A stretch of 5,502 nt of DNA, taken from positions 1 to 5,502 of the forward strand of contig CAVAJX010000042.1 of the NCBI GenBank assembly GCA_963589235.1, in the 5' to 3' direction. This document shows positions 1 to 5,502 of the stretch, in pieces. Source of the DNA: CAG-877 sp963589235. Lineage in GTDB: Bacteria; Bacillota_I; Bacilli_A; RF39; UBA660. Under the pieces are notes generated by a model, which made no database searches, had not been told where the DNA came from, and saw only the letters and a list, made by a program, of their open reading frames with translations. The translations under genes and the position numbers were made by a program. The stretch's first letter is position 1. Each line of letters begins with the position of its first letter.

Positions 1-72
1 CCAATTCATTTATCATTAGTTTTTGGTTCCACCAACACTATTTGACATTGAACCATTACTCTATAGGATTTT

Positions 73-366
73 CTAATTTCTAACTATATTAATCGCATTA
101 ATATCTTCATTAATTAATTGTGCCAGTGTAGGAATATCATAATTATCAAAACTAATTAATAAACTATCATAGTCAACTAAAAATATTTCTATTTTATTTA
201 CTAATAATTCATCTATCTTCTCTATTCCAATAGATTTAAAATACTCTATAATCTTACTGACATTATCTTTATTACATAAAAAGTCAAACACAACAGAAGG
301 TTCATTTTTTTCCTCAATATCGCCAATAACATCAGTCTTAAATCCTGCATCTATTAAAAATTGCAT
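73..366 (-). CDS. Small unrecognised protein, possible helical-repeat unit (97 aa)
   Basis: The product is 97 aa, acidic, and predicted by eye to be mostly helical. It has no signal peptide, membrane segment or catalytic motif that I can see, and I do not recognise the family. The ATG directly follows the TAG stop of the 602-aa gene (zero gap). AAGGTGAT lies 4 nt upstream, inside the end of that gene, so translation is probably coupled. Residues ~36-85 run through a helix ending in a Gly-Ile turn (KIIEYFKSIGIEKI) and then further helices (FLVDYDSLLISF). This resembles the repeat pattern around residues 346-388 of the 602-aa protein. It could be an independent small partner of that protein or a split-off C-terminal piece of a longer repeat protein. 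The reading frame is clear; the function is unknown. Confidence 0.75.
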   Translation of the reverse strand: MQFLIDAGFKTDVIGDIEEKNEPSVVFDFLCNKDNVSKIIEYFKSIGIEKIDELLVNKIEIFLVDYDSLLISFDNYDIPTLAQLINEDINAINIVRN

Positions 367-2175
367 CTAAATCACCTTCTTAATAATATCAGCTAACTTA
401 TTATAATCATTTTGATTAATAATCGTATTATAAGTAATAGAAAACATAAAACTATCCATATCAGCTAAAACATGATTCTTAAGTAAAGCATTAAATATTC
501 TTAAAACCTTTATCTTAGAAATTCTTATTCCCTCAAAATTATATATTAAAGGTTCTTCCTTATCAGAATAAACATTAATATTTTGAATAAACTCATTATC
601 AAATATCTCAATATCAATACTTAAATCAGTATTTTTAATTATATCCATATACTTATCTCTATCTGTAAATTCTGGAGTAATAGTACTAGTAATCTCTACT
701 TTATTATTATCATTAATATTTAAATATTCTTCACTTTCTAAATTTTTAAAGCATAAGAAACTCTTATTATTACTAATTACAGTTATAAAAGCCTCATTTA
801 TACCCTTTTTCATTATAGAATAATATATCTTATAAAACATCGTATCAAAACAAGAAGAAACAGTCTTAATACAACTCAAATTCTGTCTTAAATAACTAAT
901 ACCATATGGATGTATCTCAATAAACTGATCAATTACTTCAGCTAAGTTATTACAAAGTAATGCTGGCATTGCTTTATCAAATAAATTATTACTTCTATCT
1001 TTAAATGTAAATCCATACTCTAAAAAAGTCTCTAAATTATCAGAAAGTATTTCATTAGGAATAACTAAAACTAAAGGACATCTATTAAAAACATTCTTTA
1101 TTGATAAACCATATTTTGAAAGACTATAAATATTCTTTTCAAAATCTATAAAAGATCCAACTATATAAACTTCATCTCTATAATTATCAGAGTCATATCC
1201 AACAATTCTAAATTTATTATATCTCTTACTTAAAATAGTACCATTTTCTCTTTTTATTAATACTCCTGGTATTCTAAGTAATTGTTCTACTTTAAGTTTA
1301 TTACTAGTAGCTAAACTAACACATTTACTTATAGTTTCCTTATCTGCTCCTAAAAGTAAAGACATTAAAGTATATTCATTTAATACTTTAGGAAATTTAT
1401 ATTTAGAAAGAGAATCTAATACTTCTCTAATTCTAACAAAAGATCCATTCCCTAACACTTTATTTCTAAAACTCTCTGAATAAGAATCAAAGTCATAATC
1501 ATATTTTTTAAATATAACTCTAACTTTATCAATATCTAAATCACCATATTTAGTAATAGAAGACTCATCTTCTTTTTTCTTATAATTAAATAAACTCTTA
1601 TTATATTTAATAATTGAAAGTAAAATATCTCTTCTCTCATCACTACCTACATTATTTTCATCAAATAATATATTTAAAGTAGAAATATCTGAAACAAACT
1701 TTTTATTTTTAGGATTATTAAGTAATGTTGCTAAAGACTTATATCTATTATTTAAAGAACTAATCTTTTCTATATCTATATTTTCATATGTTGCAAAGTC
1801 TCTTCTAGTAACAACATATTCATGTAAATAATTAGTGAATTTATTTAATACATTTATTTGACTATCATCAAGAACTAAAGTAGTACCTGAAATATTATTA
1901 AGCTTAAGTATTGTCATTATTGTTGAAATATCTTCTTTAAGTTGCTTTTTCTCATCATTAGAAATAGAAAATGAATCTATAATATCATTTATAGTTTCTA
2001 AAGACACAGTAGAAATGTTGTAGCAACTAGCAAACATCAACTTTTCTAATTCTTGTTTTTCTTCTAAACCATCATCTTTATATTGATAATATCTATGAAT
2101 TATAGCTTTCTTTTCACTAATACTTTTCTTAAGCAAATGTATTAAATTGTCGCAGCCATTAACTGTCTCCAACAT
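367..2175 (-). CDS. Large unrecognised helical-repeat protein (602 aa)
   Basis: I do not recognise this family. The chosen start is the ATG at 2175, because GGAGTGAT sits 4 nt upstream of it. An in-frame GTG at 2184 would give 605 aa, but it lies inside that ribosome-binding site and has no good site of its own. The product appears cytosolic, with no signal peptide or membrane segment. Three parts can be seen. Residues ~60-205 are helical and charged and match the neighbouring 289-aa protein in order and spacing (ISSLNN at 138, LFNYKK near 195). Residues ~215-430 hold degenerate helical repeats of about 35-45 residues, the clearest being LSKYGLSIKNVFNRCPLVLV followed by an NLETFLEYGF helix, which resembles an mTERF motif. 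The C-terminal ~80 residues form a separate domain containing YNFEGIRISKIKVLRIF. The gene lies 15 nt after the 289-aa gene and abuts the 97-aa gene. A scaffold or nucleic-acid-binding role is possible but is only inference. Confidence 0.85.
   Translation of the reverse strand: MLETVNGCDNLIHLLKKSISEKKAIIHRYYQYKDDGLEEKQELEKLMFASCYNISTVSLETINDIIDSFSISNDEKKQLKEDISTIMTILKLNNISGTTLVLDDSQINVLNKFTNYLHEYVVTRRDFATYENIDIEKISSLNNRYKSLATLLNNPKNKKFVSDISTLNILFDENNVGSDERRDILLSIIKYNKSLFNYKKKEDESSITKYGDLDIDKVRVIFKKYDYDFDSYSESFRNKVLGNGSFVRIREVLDSLSKYKFPKVLNEYTLMSLLLGADKETISKCVSLATSNKLKVEQLLRIPGVLIKRENGTILSKRYNKFRIVGYDSDNYRDEVYIVGSFIDFEKNIYSLSKYGLSIKNVFNRCPLVLVIPNEILSDNLETFLEYGFTFKDRSNNLFDKAMPALLCNNLAEVIDQFIEIHPYGISYLRQNLSCIKTVSSCFDTMFYKIYYSIMKKGINEAFITVISNNKSFLCFKNLESEEYLNINDNNKVEITSTITPEFTDRDKYMDIIKNTDLSIDIEIFDNEFIQNINVYSDKEEPLIYNFEGIRISKIKVLRIFNALLKNHVLADMDSFMFSITYNTIINQNDYNKLADIIKKVI
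371..378 (-). promoter_or_regulatory. Ribosome-binding site of the 97-aa gene, inside the preceding gene
   Basis: The minus strand reads AAGGTGAT, lying in the last codons of the 602-aa gene and 4 nt before the ATG at 366. The stop and start codons abut, which points to coupled translation. Confidence 0.55.
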
Positions 2176-2179
2176 AAAT

Positions 2180-2187
2180 ATCACTCC
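2180..2187 (-). promoter_or_regulatory. Ribosome-binding site of the 602-aa gene
   Basis: The minus strand reads GGAGTGAT, close to GGAGGTGAT and well spaced from the ATG at 2175. It covers the alternative GTG at 2184, so the shorter start is preferred. Confidence 0.6.
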
Positions 2188-2190
2188 ATT

Positions 2191-3060
2191 TTATTCTTCA
2201 TTATCCCATTTTTTATAAAAGTCTCTAAATGCTGTCTCCGGATTCATATCTGGATTATTCTTAAGCATATCAATAATACTACGATATTCTCTTTCTCGCG
2301 TTGCGTTAGTATCTTCTAATAAATCTATCTTTACAAGACCCTTAAGTCCCGCTTTAATTAAACAATTATTAATAAAATCAAAAGAAGATAAATTATTGAT
2401 TAAATTATTATATACTGACTTCTTAACTTTTAATTTATGACTTTTTTGTTTAATCCTCGTCTCTTTTAAATCTCTATTAAAAAAATTAATTTCATTAAGA
2501 AGTATCAACTCAAAAACTTTTGTCTTATCAGCATCCGTAATATTTAAAGACATAACTAAATCTTTAAATCTATCGATATTCTTTATATATATCTTACCAC
2601 TATCTGTAGAAAAATACCGTTGCATCTTTTTAAGATCACTAATACGTTTTAAAATTCTTTTTTCTTCTCTTTCATCGTCATCATCTAATTTGAAATCTTT
2701 AAGTATTAAAATAAAATCAACTACACATTTCTTAGCTTCAAAATACTGTGATGTTTTATTAAGCTTATTTTTATTAAGATAATACATATTTTTTAATTGT
2801 TCTTTAACTTGTAAACGAAAGTTTTTATCTGGAATAGACTTTTCTAGTAACCAGGAAAAACTATCTTTCTTCTCACCCGTAGACTCCATATAATAATTAG
2901 CTAGTAAATTAACATCAGAATCAGCTAAACGTAAAATATCAGTCTTATACTGCATAAAATCTTTAGATAGATTAATCTTGTTCAAATCCATTTCAGCAGT
3001 AGTAAGTTCTAAAGTAATTTGATTCAAAACTCGACGCAAAACATCACTATAATTTTCCAT
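2191..3060 (-). CDS. Unrecognised charged helical protein, paralogous to the N-terminal part of the downstream protein (289 aa)
   Basis: This is the first gene of the three-gene operon. The ATG at 3060 is supported by GGAGATGG 5 nt upstream and by the extended -10 promoter about 45 nt upstream. The protein is rich in Lys, Asp, Glu and Leu. It looks wholly helical and cytosolic, with coiled-coil-like stretches around 85-150 and a strongly acidic run near 126-133 (DDDDEREE). I see no enzyme motif. Residues ~77-200 align by eye, in the same order and at nearly the same residue numbers, with the N-terminal domain of the 602-aa protein: VKEQLKNMYYL against LKEDISTIMTI, RISDLKK against KISSLNN, EINFFNRDLKE against KSLFNYKKK. 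The last ~90 residues have no counterpart that I can see. The simplest reading is a tandem duplication with divergence, giving proteins that may act together. Function is unknown. Confidence 0.82.
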   Translation of the reverse strand: MENYSDVLRRVLNQITLELTTAEMDLNKINLSKDFMQYKTDILRLADSDVNLLANYYMESTGEKKDSFSWLLEKSIPDKNFRLQVKEQLKNMYYLNKNKLNKTSQYFEAKKCVVDFILILKDFKLDDDDEREEKRILKRISDLKKMQRYFSTDSGKIYIKNIDRFKDLVMSLNITDADKTKVFELILLNEINFFNRDLKETRIKQKSHKLKVKKSVYNNLINNLSSFDFINNCLIKAGLKGLVKIDLLEDTNATREREYRSIIDMLKNNPDMNPETAFRDFYKKWDNEE

Positions 3061-3065
3061 CTAGA

Positions 3066-3073
3066 CCATCTCC
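3066..3073 (-). promoter_or_regulatory. Ribosome-binding site of the 289-aa gene
   Basis: Read on the minus strand this is GGAGATGG, 5 nt before the ATG at 3060. It supports that ATG as the start. Confidence 0.6.
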
Positions 3074-3102
3074 AACCCGGCTACTTTTCCTATTCTAAAA
3101 TT

Positions 3103-3111
3103 ATTATAGCA
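3103..3111 (-). promoter_or_regulatory. Extended -10 promoter of the three-gene operon
   Basis: On the minus strand the sequence is TGCTATAAT: a perfect TATAAT preceded by the TG of an extended -10 element. The predicted start of transcription is near 3096, giving a leader of about 35 nt. The -35 region is poor (TTCCTT at 17 bp spacing, against TTGACA), which is common for extended -10 promoters. Most of the spacer is the T10 tract of the preceding terminator. The pattern is that of a sigma-A (housekeeping) promoter rather than of sporulation sigma factors, so the second operon is probably expressed independently of gpr-spoIIP. Confidence 0.6.
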
Positions 3112-3156
3112 AAAAAAAAACAAAAAAGGAACTCTTAAATTGCTAATCCTTTATTG
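3111..3156 (-). terminator. Rho-independent terminator after the gpr-spoIIP group
   Basis: On the minus strand, CAATAAAGGA (3147-3156, overlapping the last codons of the 106-aa gene) pairs with TCCTTTTTTG (3121-3130), giving 9 of 10 pairs with one T-T mismatch. The loop is 16 nt and an uninterrupted T10 tract follows (3111-3120). The stem is weak in G+C (three G-C pairs) and the loop is long, so termination may be leaky. Its position, exactly between the small membrane protein and the next promoter, supports the call. Confidence 0.55.
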
Positions 3157-3463
3157 CATTTTCAACTTCATTAAAAATAAAGTTCATAATCGTATCAAAA
3201 CCTTTTTCTATCAAGTTAGAAATACCAATACCTAACTTTGATAAGTTATTACTATAGTCCTTTTCCTTCTCTAAATAATTAGATGCAGCTATTTCCTTAC
3301 CAGAAGAAACATCAGCTTCAAATCTCTTAATTGCCTCATTTGTTAAAGCATTCTTCCTTCCTTTACTAACATCATAATATCCCGTATACTGACCAAAGTA
3401 TAAAGTTAAAAATAAAACTACAATAACAATACCTACTAATCTAATAATATTTTTACCCTTCAT
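3143..3463 (-). CDS. Small single-pass membrane protein in the yqxA position (106 aa)
   Basis: The protein has a short basic N-terminus (MKGKNIIR), one hydrophobic membrane helix at residues ~8-24 (LVGIVIVVLFLTLYFG), and a charged extracytoplasmic tail ending in an amphipathic helix (~75-103). The layout suggests an N-in, C-out anchored protein; the helix could also be an uncleaved signal sequence. The ATG lies within the last codons of spoIIP (11 nt overlap), with GGAGG 12 nt upstream, so translation is probably coupled to spoIIP. In Bacillus the gene after gpr-spoIIP is yqxA, which encodes a protein of similar length with an N-terminal membrane helix (DUF3679 family). I take this to be its positional counterpart, but I could not confirm homology from sequence, so no symbol is given. 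A role at the sporulation septum or engulfing membrane is inferred from context only. Confidence 0.78.
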   Translation of the reverse strand: MKGKNIIRLVGIVIVVLFLTLYFGQYTGYYDVSKGRKNALTNEAIKRFEADVSSGKEIAASNYLEKEKDYSNNLSKLGIGISNLIEKGFDTIMNFIFNEVENAIKD

Positions 3464-4379
3464 CCTTTTCTATAACCTCCATAAAACATTCTGAAAAAGC
3501 TAAAACTGAATTCAAAACTTCTGAAGGAGTATTTTCATATCCGCCTATTTCAATTAAAATAGTTCGGTTAGAAAAGTCCTGATTATAAACACCATTAACA
3601 CCTTCGCCACCCTTTTTATAAATACCTTTAGATAGCCCAGGATACTTGGTATTCATAAGATTATTAATCTCTTCTGTAAACGCTAAATTTTCCTGATAAT
3701 TCTCATTTTCAAGTCCTATTAAAAAAATAGTTTTAGCGTAAGTCTTACCATTAATATCAACAGTAGTCCTTCCTTTATCTAAACTATCTCTATGTACATC
3801 AATATAATATTTCAAACTAGGATTATTCTCCCTAGCACTTTCTAATAAAACTCTACTTGCTCTATAACTATATGAATACTTCCAACCATTAATGTTTAAA
3901 ATATCCTTAATACTATTCTCCTCAACCAATGAATAATAATTATTCTTATTAAATATCTCCTGCAATGCATAATCTGCAAACATAACAGTTGGTCTAACAC
4001 TAAATTCCGCAAAATTACTAAAAGCGTACTCTTCACTCTGATGTGAATTATAAATATAAATCATTGGCTCCGTACTAACATTTACAGGATCATCATTAGA
4101 ATTATGAATTACCCTTTCACTCTTAAAATAATCATTATCAAGTAAAATAGCTGGACTCGCAAATAAATCTTTAATAGTCAAACTAATAATATTATCAAAT
4201 ATCGTCGTATCATCTTTTAATAAAATTTGTACTAAATATTTATCATTAATCTTAATATTACTTCTATTCAAAAGACAAAAACTAAGTACTAAAGAAAAAA
4301 TAAATAATAATAAAACAATAATTATCTTTAAATTAGTAAATCTCTTTCTACTCTTCCTAGTAATAAATCGCTTCTTCAT
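3453..4379 (-). CDS. spoIIP: Stage II sporulation protein P, peptidoglycan amidase/endopeptidase
   Basis: SpoIIP cuts stem peptides from peptidoglycan, working with SpoIID (lytic transglycosylase) and SpoIIM at the septum to drive engulfment of the forespore. The 308-aa product has a basic N-terminus (about 10 Lys/Arg in the first 18 residues), a membrane anchor at ~18-37 (KIIIVLLLFIFSLVLSFCLL), a linker to ~105 and then the SpoIIP catalytic domain. Family motifs are visible: YIYNSHQSEEY (His113), YYIDVHRDS (His196) and RTILIEIGGYENTPSEVLNS (Glu277). These are the probable zinc-binding and catalytic residues by analogy with the amidase_3-like fold. The ATG at 4379 has GGTGAT just upstream. 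It lies 36 nt after gpr, as in Bacillus, and its end overlaps the next gene by 11 nt. In Bacillus spoIIP is expressed in the mother cell under sigma-E; I see no clear separate promoter here. The identification is firm. Confidence 0.95.
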   Translation of the reverse strand: MKKRFITRKSRKRFTNLKIIIVLLLFIFSLVLSFCLLNRSNIKINDKYLVQILLKDDTTIFDNIISLTIKDLFASPAILLDNDYFKSERVIHNSNDDPVNVSTEPMIYIYNSHQSEEYAFSNFAEFSVRPTVMFADYALQEIFNKNNYYSLVEENSIKDILNINGWKYSYSYRASRVLLESARENNPSLKYYIDVHRDSLDKGRTTVDINGKTYAKTIFLIGLENENYQENLAFTEEINNLMNTKYPGLSKGIYKKGGEGVNGVYNQDFSNRTILIEIGGYENTPSEVLNSVLAFSECFMEVIEKDEG

Positions 4380-4382
4380 ATT

Positions 4383-4388
4383 ATCACC
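4383..4388 (-). promoter_or_regulatory. Ribosome-binding site of spoIIP
   Basis: The minus strand reads GGTGAT, the 3' part of the GGAGGTGAT consensus, 3 nt before the ATG at 4379. The 36-nt gap to gpr holds no other obvious signal. Confidence 0.45.
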
Positions 4389-4415
4389 AAGACTAATATA
4401 AACTTTTATACCAAA

Positions 4416-5402
4416 TTAATTTGTCGGATTAAAGGATTTATGTAAACTTTTATTAATGCCATTACCAATGAGCATACTTAACTTTTCAATTATAAAATCA
4501 ACCTCTTTAGGACATACCATCATATTATAATTAACTGGTATTAAAACCTCTCTAAATAACTCATTCAATTCTTGTTCATTAAGACTACCAAGCATTCCTA
4601 ATAATTCATTTTTCTCTTTACTAGATAACTCATCCTTTTCATTACTATAATCTAAACTATTATCAGAAACCAATTTCATTTTAACATTATTATAATTTTT
4701 AATTTTATAACTAAATTTCTTATACATAAAACTAAATGTATCCGTAACAATAGTAGCCGCATCAACAATAGTAGGAACTCCTATCGCAATAACAGTAACT
4801 CCTAATTTTTCTTTACTAATTTCTTCTCTATAATTACCAACACCAGAACCAGGAGTTATACCAGAATCCGTTATTTGAATAGTCTTATTAATTCTAGATA
4901 TACTTCTAGCCGCCAAGGCATCAATAATGATTACTAAATCAACTTTTAAAAACTTCACTAAGTTACTTACTAAACTAGATGTTTCAATACCCGTAACTCC
5001 TGTAACACTAGGTTTAAAAGAACAAACATTAACATATCCTTCTTCTACTTCACCAAGTTGAAACAAATGACTTGTAACTAAAACATTATCAATAGTCATA
5101 GGACCTAAAGCATCAGGTGTTGATTTACTATTACCAAGTCCTACAACCAACACCTTTTTCTTACTAACATCACCAAGTAATTCTTTAAGTTCTTTTATAA
5201 ATACTTTTGAAACAGCTAAATAATTATCTTTATCTGTAATATCTAAAAAACTAATCGTTACATAATTCTTATCTGAAACAACTCTTTTATCAACAGTAAT
5301 ACCTTTATCATATTTAAAAACATTACTAGAAGAGCTTTTCTCATCTTTTTCAATAACTAAGTCCGTTCTATAATTATACTTATTTAAATCTATACTATGC
5401 AT
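4416..5402 (-). CDS. gpr: Spore germination protease GPR (peptidase family A25)
   Basis: GPR is made as an inactive zymogen in the forespore, processes itself, and at germination degrades the small acid-soluble proteins (SASPs) that coat spore DNA. The chosen start is the ATG at 5402, with AAGGGTG 6 nt upstream, giving 328 aa. An in-frame GTG at 5411 lies inside that ribosome-binding site. The N-terminus contains NKYNYRTD-LVIE, matching the Bacillus autoprocessing site (RTD-LAVE), which predicts a 14-residue propeptide. Family blocks follow: GLGNSKSTPDALGP (Asp97), GVTGIETSSL, IIDALAARS (Asp161), IQITDSGITPGSGVGN, VIAIGVPTIVDAATI, and near the end NYNMMVCPKEVD. Asp97 and Asp161 correspond to the two aspartates implicated in catalysis in the Bacillus megaterium enzyme. 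The protein is about 40 residues shorter than in Bacillus, with the losses mainly in the region before GLGN and in the linker after VDAATI. It is probably the first gene of a gpr-spoIIP-small membrane protein operon. Confidence 0.97.
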   Translation of the reverse strand: MHSIDLNKYNYRTDLVIEKDEKSSSSNVFKYDKGITVDKRVVSDKNYVTISFLDITDKDNYLAVSKVFIKELKELLGDVSKKKVLVVGLGNSKSTPDALGPMTIDNVLVTSHLFQLGEVEEGYVNVCSFKPSVTGVTGIETSSLVSNLVKFLKVDLVIIIDALAARSISRINKTIQITDSGITPGSGVGNYREEISKEKLGVTVIAIGVPTIVDAATIVTDTFSFMYKKFSYKIKNYNNVKMKLVSDNSLDYSNEKDELSSKEKNELLGMLGSLNEQELNELFREVLIPVNYNMMVCPKEVDFIIEKLSMLIGNGINKSLHKSFNPTN

Positions 5403-5408
5403 TTTCTT

Positions 5409-5415
5409 CACCCTT
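5409..5415 (-). promoter_or_regulatory. Ribosome-binding site of gpr
   Basis: The minus strand reads AAGGGTG, 6 nt before the ATG at 5402. It overlaps the alternative GTG at 5411 and so decides the start in favour of the ATG. Confidence 0.6.
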
Positions 5416-5451
5416 ACTTATAATATTAACAAAAACTTAAACTTTTATATG

Positions 5452-5493
5452 AATAATTTGTAAAAATGATAGTAATTTTTACTACAAATAATT
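5452..5493. repeat. AT-rich imperfect inverted repeat upstream of gpr
   Basis: On the plus strand, AATAATTTGTAAAAAT (5452-5467) and ATTTTTACTACAAATAATT (5475-5493) are inverted copies separated by a 7-nt loop. They differ by a 3-nt insertion in the right arm and one mismatch, so 15 positions pair. The inner 8 bp (ATTTTTAC against GTAAAAAT) are perfect. It lies 50-91 nt upstream of the gpr start. It may be a regulator-binding operator, a hairpin at the end of a neighbouring transcript, or chance in AT-rich sequence. There is no G+C-rich stem and no clear T tract after it on either strand, so it is not called a terminator. Confidence 0.5.
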
Positions 5494-5502
5494 AGTGAAA
5501 AT

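Noticed and set aside
24..36. Small hairpin TTGGT-TCC-ACCAA downstream of the 97-aa gene.
   Set aside because: The stem is only 5 bp, with a 3-nt loop and no T tract after it on either strand, so a terminator cannot be supported.
1..72. Short minus-strand reading frames, e.g. ATG TCA AAT ... TAA giving a 10-residue peptide, and a 16-codon frame.
   Set aside because: They are too short, lack a ribosome-binding site and match nothing I know. A gene could begin at the ATG near position 10 and run off the window, but too little is visible.
367..3060. Phage, defence or mobile-element origin for the unrecognised operon.
   Set aside because: No integrase, transposase, terminal repeats, tRNA or nuclease/NTPase motif is visible, and base composition looks like that of the spore genes.
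73..5402. Possible reassignment of TGA to Trp, since none of six genes ends in TGA.
   Set aside because: Trp is encoded by TGG in the frames checked, and six stops are too few to infer recoding in an AT-rich genome.
5445..5451. CATATAA on the minus strand as a sigma-G -10 element for gpr.
   Set aside because: It departs from CATNNTA, and no GNATA-type -35 lies 17-18 nt upstream. In such AT-rich sequence the match is weak.
5436..5464. TTTACA-17 nt-TTTAAG as a sigma-A promoter for gpr.
   Set aside because: The -10 matches only 4 of 6, and gpr is expected to be a forespore gene. It is not distinguishable from chance.

Overview
The window looks like chromosomal DNA from a very AT-rich, endospore-forming, low-G+C Gram-positive bacterium (Bacillota). 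The evidence is that gpr and spoIIP, two genes tied to sporulation, lie side by side, the ribosome-binding sites match GGAGGTGAT closely, and codon use is strongly A/T-ending. Both spore proteins are compact and divergent from the Bacillus versions. This would suit an uncultured gut Bacilli/Erysipelotrichia-like or low-G+C clostridial lineage, but the exact group cannot be fixed from sequence alone. TGG is used for Trp and all six stops are TAA or TAG.

All six genes lie on the minus strand, so the window is read from right to left. Positions 5403-5502 hold the gpr leader, with a long AT-rich imperfect inverted repeat at 5452-5493. Next come gpr (4416-5402, spore germination protease), spoIIP (3453-4379, engulfment peptidoglycan hydrolase) and a 106-residue single-pass membrane protein (3143-3463) that overlaps the end of spoIIP. 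The small membrane protein sits where yqxA sits in the Bacillus gpr-spoIIP-yqxA-lepA order. A hairpin plus T10 tract at 3111-3156 closes this group.

The T10 tract also forms part of the spacer of an extended -10 promoter (TGC-TATAAT, 3103-3111). That promoter appears to start a second, three-gene operon of unrecognised proteins: 289 aa (2191-3060), 602 aa (367-2175) and 97 aa (73-366), with gaps of 15 and 0 nt. By eye, the 289-residue protein and the N-terminal ~200 residues of the 602-residue protein share a collinear helical domain. The middle of the 602-residue protein carries degenerate helical repeats resembling mTERF-type motifs, and the 97-residue protein may carry another. These three genes occupy the place where lepA would follow in Bacillus, and they are the most interesting part of the window. 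Positions 1-72 hold no gene that can be supported.

In terms of function, SpoIIP thins septal peptidoglycan during forespore engulfment, and GPR is stored in the spore and degrades small acid-soluble proteins at germination. Nothing in the sequence links the second operon to sporulation beyond its position, and its own housekeeping-type promoter suggests separate control.
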